This document shows, piece by piece, positions 60,420 to 64,000 of a DNA stretch of 64,000 nucleotides (the first letter of the stretch is position 1; every line of letters starts with the position of its first letter). Position numbers and translations under genes: made by a program. The notes under the pieces were generated by a model. The model did not search any database, had not been told where the DNA came from, and saw only the letters and a program-made list of their open reading frames with translations. The DNA lies in NCBI RefSeq assembly GCF_023278565.1, contig NC_064680.1:3286001-3350000 (forward strand). Reading direction: 5' to 3'. The DNA comes from Colletotrichum lupini. Taxonomy: Eukaryota; Ascomycota; Sordariomycetes; Glomerellales; Glomerellaceae.

Positions 60420-61856
60420 GTTGCCGTTGTTGCGCTGTGTGTCGTGTCGTTTCTCTCCTTTCTCGCTCGGGTATTGCTTTGAGCGGCGGGTGTAGAGCAT
60501 CCAGAGACACTGAGAGAAGATGAGGAAGGCGGCGATCCAACAAAGTGTAGTCGTCGAGACAAAGGCGTTCGCCGCCGTTCTTATACCCCTCCATCCTCCC
60601 CAGTCCATCCAGTTGATGAGCGTCATTTTTCTACCGATAGTGAGAGTAGTGTAGCGTTGTAGTCGCAGTCAATTGATTACCAAACGAATACCTGCTTCAA
60701 TTGGTCTTACAGGAAGAAAGAAAACGAATCATCATCGTGAGAAGAAAATCGTCGGCCAGACTGCGGTGTAGCTTAAGCTTCCCCGCACAGACTAATGCGG
60801 AGGGGAGAGACGAATGCCGGGGGGTAAAGATGGGGGAGAGAGATGGAATGACGGTTAGCCCCGAGGAAAGATCGTTCTCTGGGGTAAAGAGAGGAAGCTA
60901 CGGTTGGCCGTAGGGCCTGAGTTTGTGCGAACTTAATCGCGAAGCGGTTGATGTGGGATGGGAGAGAAAGCTAACGTGGTGGAATGTTGGTGTATGTGGT
61001 GACGGAATGGCGCCAGAAGTTGGGGAAATGTGCGGAGTCTTGCGGAGTTTACGCAGACGGCGCGGCTCTCCCCATCTCACATCGTCCCATGGGGTTGTCG
61101 ATCGCCGAAGAAGCGCCCGGCAGCGTGTAAGTGAATTGCTTGTCGCGACCTCACGTTTATACCCGAATGTGCTGCCTCTACAGATACTGATTGGATAAAA
61201 TAGTCGCTGAAATTGCCCTTGTGAGCTCCATCGCCTTGCAGCAAACCATTGGGGCTTCTAGCTCGCTAGGGATTCTTCTTCTTGGAGGTGAGTAGAAACT
61301 GCTGGGTTCACCGGCTTGTGGGGTACTCCCCGGGCTATTCACAGTTTTCTGAATACAATGACAAACCGTTGAAGTAATGTTGACTCAGGGAACTGACAGT
61401 AGTCTACGAGATGAGATATGAGTCCGGCAAAAAGTGTTATGAGCTTCTTACAAGACTATGAATCTGGAGCCTATCGGCTGCCTTGGGAAGCCTTTTTTCT
61501 TTTGCTATACAATGCGCCGGCGAATCGTGACTATGGGGTCGCCAGTCAATGGTATAGGGACATCAAGGTTGAAACCGCAGTTGTGAGGTTGAAATAGCTA
61601 GCTAGTTGTTCGGACACGAACCTCACTACCTTGAGAAGCAATGTCTGGGAATCTGTATCTCCAATGCCATTAGGGTATGAACATTCGTAGAGTTACCGGA
61701 GAAAGCATTGCGCAGTGGTTAAAGATCATCCGCTCTCGCAATGCTTCGTGCCAGATACTCCAGAATAGCAATCGAAAAGCAGTGAGATCTGTAGGAAAAA
61801 CAACGGAAGCCATTACTTGAGTCATATTCTATTCTTTATAAAAAAATCCAGAAGAA
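60420..61856. other. Divergent intergenic region
   Basis: Promoters of the GH31 gene (-) and the unknown gene at 61857 (+). No coding feature. A TTTATAAAA box at about 61835-61844 lies only some 15 bp before the ATG of the unknown gene. Confidence 0.6.
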
Positions 61857-62837
61857 ATGGAAACAAAACCGAGCTCTTCGAAAACTTACTTGGAATTTCT
61901 CAACGAAATCGAGACGCGGGATATGTACGCAGAGCCCAAGCACTACGTCTTCCTGGCCTGGCCACTCAAAACAATGCTCACCGATGCCGCTGTGGCGAAG
62001 TGCTTCGCTGACATTATTCAGCCATCCAAGCCGGACACATTTCTCTGTCACTGGGTGAATGAGGAGTATCTCAAGCATTTTGCGTGGAAAGAGAAGACCC
62101 TATCGCCATGGGAAGACAGCCCAAAGCTGGTAATGCTTCTCACACGCCTGGAAGCCGCTCGACTAGGGGGTTGGTGTCAGCATCAAAATGTCTCCAAGGC
62201 ACCTGGATTCGAGGCGTACACTCCAAGATTAGTTAAAGAGTTCCAGGAGATGGCGGAGGCTAAATATGGCATAACCGGTGGTAACAGGGCCCTGTACTTG
62301 GGTCTTGGCGTACTCTCGTACGAAGTTGGAGGTGATCAGTACAAATGGCCACGACATTTCCTGGGATGCCCGCAGGAATTGGGCGTAACGTGGACACCAT
62401 CGGGCTGTCAGTTCTGGAGAAAGGAGGCTCCCCAACAGACTCGACTGACGCAGATGTTAGTCCAGGAGCACAATCTGAAGCCCTCAAATACGGAACTTTC
62501 GGCTGCGCAGCAGACTCAAGGCCAGGTCATCTCCGAGAACATACAATCTGACATGGCCAAACTAAGAAAAGGGCTTCCTTCGCCTTCGGCAGTCTTACCG
62601 AGGGTACTGGATCTCAACATCCACGGTGAAAACGGCCAAACACAGATGCCTATGCATCTTGGTATCACTCAACACGGACTCCAGCAGATATTCCCCGCGA
62701 TTTCAGTTGGCCAGCAAATCACCATCGATCAGCCAAGAGGCCTGAAGCGGGAGAGAGACAAGATGGTGACGGGGATCAAGGCAGAGCCTGATCATGAGGA
62801 AGCACAGGACCCTCCTCGAAAACGCCGTGAGATTTGA
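61857..62837 (+). CDS. Hypothetical protein, possibly nuclear
   Basis: An intronless frame of 326 residues that I do not recognise. The N-terminal 190 residues look globular, with several Trp and Cys residues (FLAWPLKTML, FLCHWVNEEYL, GGWCQHQNV, YLGLGVLSYEVGGDQYKWPRHF). The C-terminal third is low-complexity and polar. A sumoylation-type motif IKAE lies at 307-310 and a basic PRKRRE cluster at 320-325 ends the protein, a plausible nuclear localisation signal. This hints at a DNA- or chromatin-associated role, but no DNA-binding domain is seen. The composition and long uninterrupted ATG-started frame support a real gene. A TATA-like sequence sits so close to the ATG that the true start may be Met23 (61923). 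Confidence 0.65.
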   Translation: METKPSSSKTYLEFLNEIETRDMYAEPKHYVFLAWPLKTMLTDAAVAKCFADIIQPSKPDTFLCHWVNEEYLKHFAWKEKTLSPWEDSPKLVMLLTRLEAARLGGWCQHQNVSKAPGFEAYTPRLVKEFQEMAEAKYGITGGNRALYLGLGVLSYEVGGDQYKWPRHFLGCPQELGVTWTPSGCQFWRKEAPQQTRLTQMLVQEHNLKPSNTELSAAQQTQGQVISENIQSDMAKLRKGLPSPSAVLPRVLDLNIHGENGQTQMPMHLGITQHGLQQIFPAISVGQQITIDQPRGLKRERDKMVTGIKAEPDHEEAQDPPRKRREI

Positions 62838-64000
62838 AGAGACCCCGTTTCGTTCGGGGTCGCAGAGGTGTTGGACTTGGTACTCTGGTCACGTAGATAT
62901 CAACAACTTACGGAAAGTCTACTTCAAATCGTCCAAAGGAGGAGTATTGATACGTAATGTACTTGGGAGATGTGATTCTCCTAACGCTAATTCGGTTTCG
63001 GTGTTGTTGTGGTTGAGTTCCTGTGAGGCGGCCGAGACGAGGAATACTGCTCTGTATCTCTTGAAGACCGGTCTCATGTCGTCGATTGGCTCGATTATCT
63101 GCTGTTAATAGTCATTCATGGCCAAAGTTGGGCCGAGTTATTAGATAATATCAGCAGTAGCCGACGCCGTGCAATAGGTACTTGGTAGTCAATTAAGCCT
63201 CATGAACGACTCTAAGCCTACAACTTTGTCTCAGTGGTAATACGTGGGTTCTTGTCACCCTGGACCATCTGTTGAAGAGAGAAGTGAAAGATTGACGCGG
63301 AAAAGGTCGACTCGGTAGTATCAATAACTGTTGCCTAGAGAGAGTGCCGTCCGTATTCGGAGACTACTTACACAGTCCGGCTTCCGGCAGCCAACGGATG
63401 CTATGTCAACAGAGACATAATGTAAGAAAATAACACTAAAATTTCGGCAAAGTTTCAATAGAGGATGCATAACACAGCACGTTAGTAGGATATACCAAGA
63501 AGGATCTCCATTCTGGCCAAAGGCGGACATCGCTAGTGTCAGCTGAGGCACAGCGTTTGACCACAGCCGGCTATAAGTCACATCAACCGGACCAAACCGC
63601 AGGATCGTCTCACAATCATGCTTTTTTTTTTTGGCCTAAATCGGCTTCATAAACAGTGAGACTACTTTCGCCTGGAACCGAAGACTCTGTACTCCTGTAG
63701 TTTCAATTCTTGAGATAACTCCTCGCGCATTATGATGACTCGCTATCAACTATACCGACCAGCAATTCGGTCAAGCTGCTAATGACACCTACCTCAAACT
63801 GGAATTGAAATGGATCCTGACTACTCATGTAGCTTTATTTTTCCATGCTGCTCCAGGGATAACAAATCGGAAAGAGGGATATCGAAGCATTGCGGCACAA
63901 TAAGCTCAATCTTACCAACAATCAGCCCACTTTACAATGACTTCGTCGAGACATAGAAAAACGCTTTGCCACCCAGAAGCTGTGTCTATTCAGAAACAGC
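62838..64000. other. Right-hand end, no firm gene
   Basis: Downstream of the unknown gene. A minus-strand frame at 63321-63581 reads somewhat like protein (PQLTLAMSAFGQNGDPSW...), and minus-strand ATG-started fragments lie further right. I could not join them into a convincing spliced model. A gene could begin here or beyond the window. Confidence 0.4.

Overview
This window is nuclear DNA from a filamentous ascomycete (Pezizomycotina, most likely a Sordariomycete). Genes are interrupted by short GT..AG introns (about 50-100 bp) with CTAAC-type branch points. The encoded set is typical of moulds: a siderophore-type MFS transporter, a LaeA-like methyltransferase, an intracellular GH18 chitinase, a secreted GH31 glucosidase and a G1 cyclin. 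I give no species; nothing in the sequence fixes it. By eye I found no tRNA, no dispersed 5S rRNA, no intact transposon and no CRISPR array.

Layout. Positions 1-20 kb are a gene desert in which I cannot support any coding gene. It holds simple repeats and homopolymers and shows strong strand skew: G-rich on the plus strand around 8.8-13 kb, C/T-rich from about 16 kb. The C/T-rich tract runs into a very long leader for a G1 cyclin (CLN/Puc1 type, 22009-23296, +). A second gene-poor stretch (23.3-30.2 kb) follows. Next come a siderophore-type MFS transporter (30931-32991, +) with two perfect fungal iron-GATA sites upstream, and a DUF1776 protein (33794-35395, +). The interval 35.4-37.9 kb has no intact gene, but holds a 22-bp minisatellite and three decayed tandem copies of a TATA-containing unit. 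VPS53 of the GARP complex lies at 37929-40534 (-). Then come 6.5 kb of intergenic DNA, the chitinase (47039-48310, -), 5.5 kb more intergenic DNA, the LaeA-like methyltransferase (53827-55123, +), the 3'-end-processing zinc-finger protein Yth1 (55876-56643, +), the GH31 glucosidase (57202-60419, -), and an unrecognised 326-residue protein (61857-62837, +).

The genes do not form a biosynthetic cluster. They are a mix of housekeeping functions (cell cycle, Golgi tethering, mRNA 3' processing) and nutrient or cell-wall functions (iron-siderophore uptake, chitin and alpha-glucan hydrolysis). The points most worth a second look are local: a transporter intron whose 5' splice site reads TT instead of GT; a chitinase whose catalytic motif has Met in place of the middle Asp; a 5' end of VPS53 that cannot be spliced in frame as read; a GC-AG intron next to an 18-nt exon inside the SAM-binding motif of the methyltransferase; and the decayed tandem triplication at 36.4-37.7 kb.
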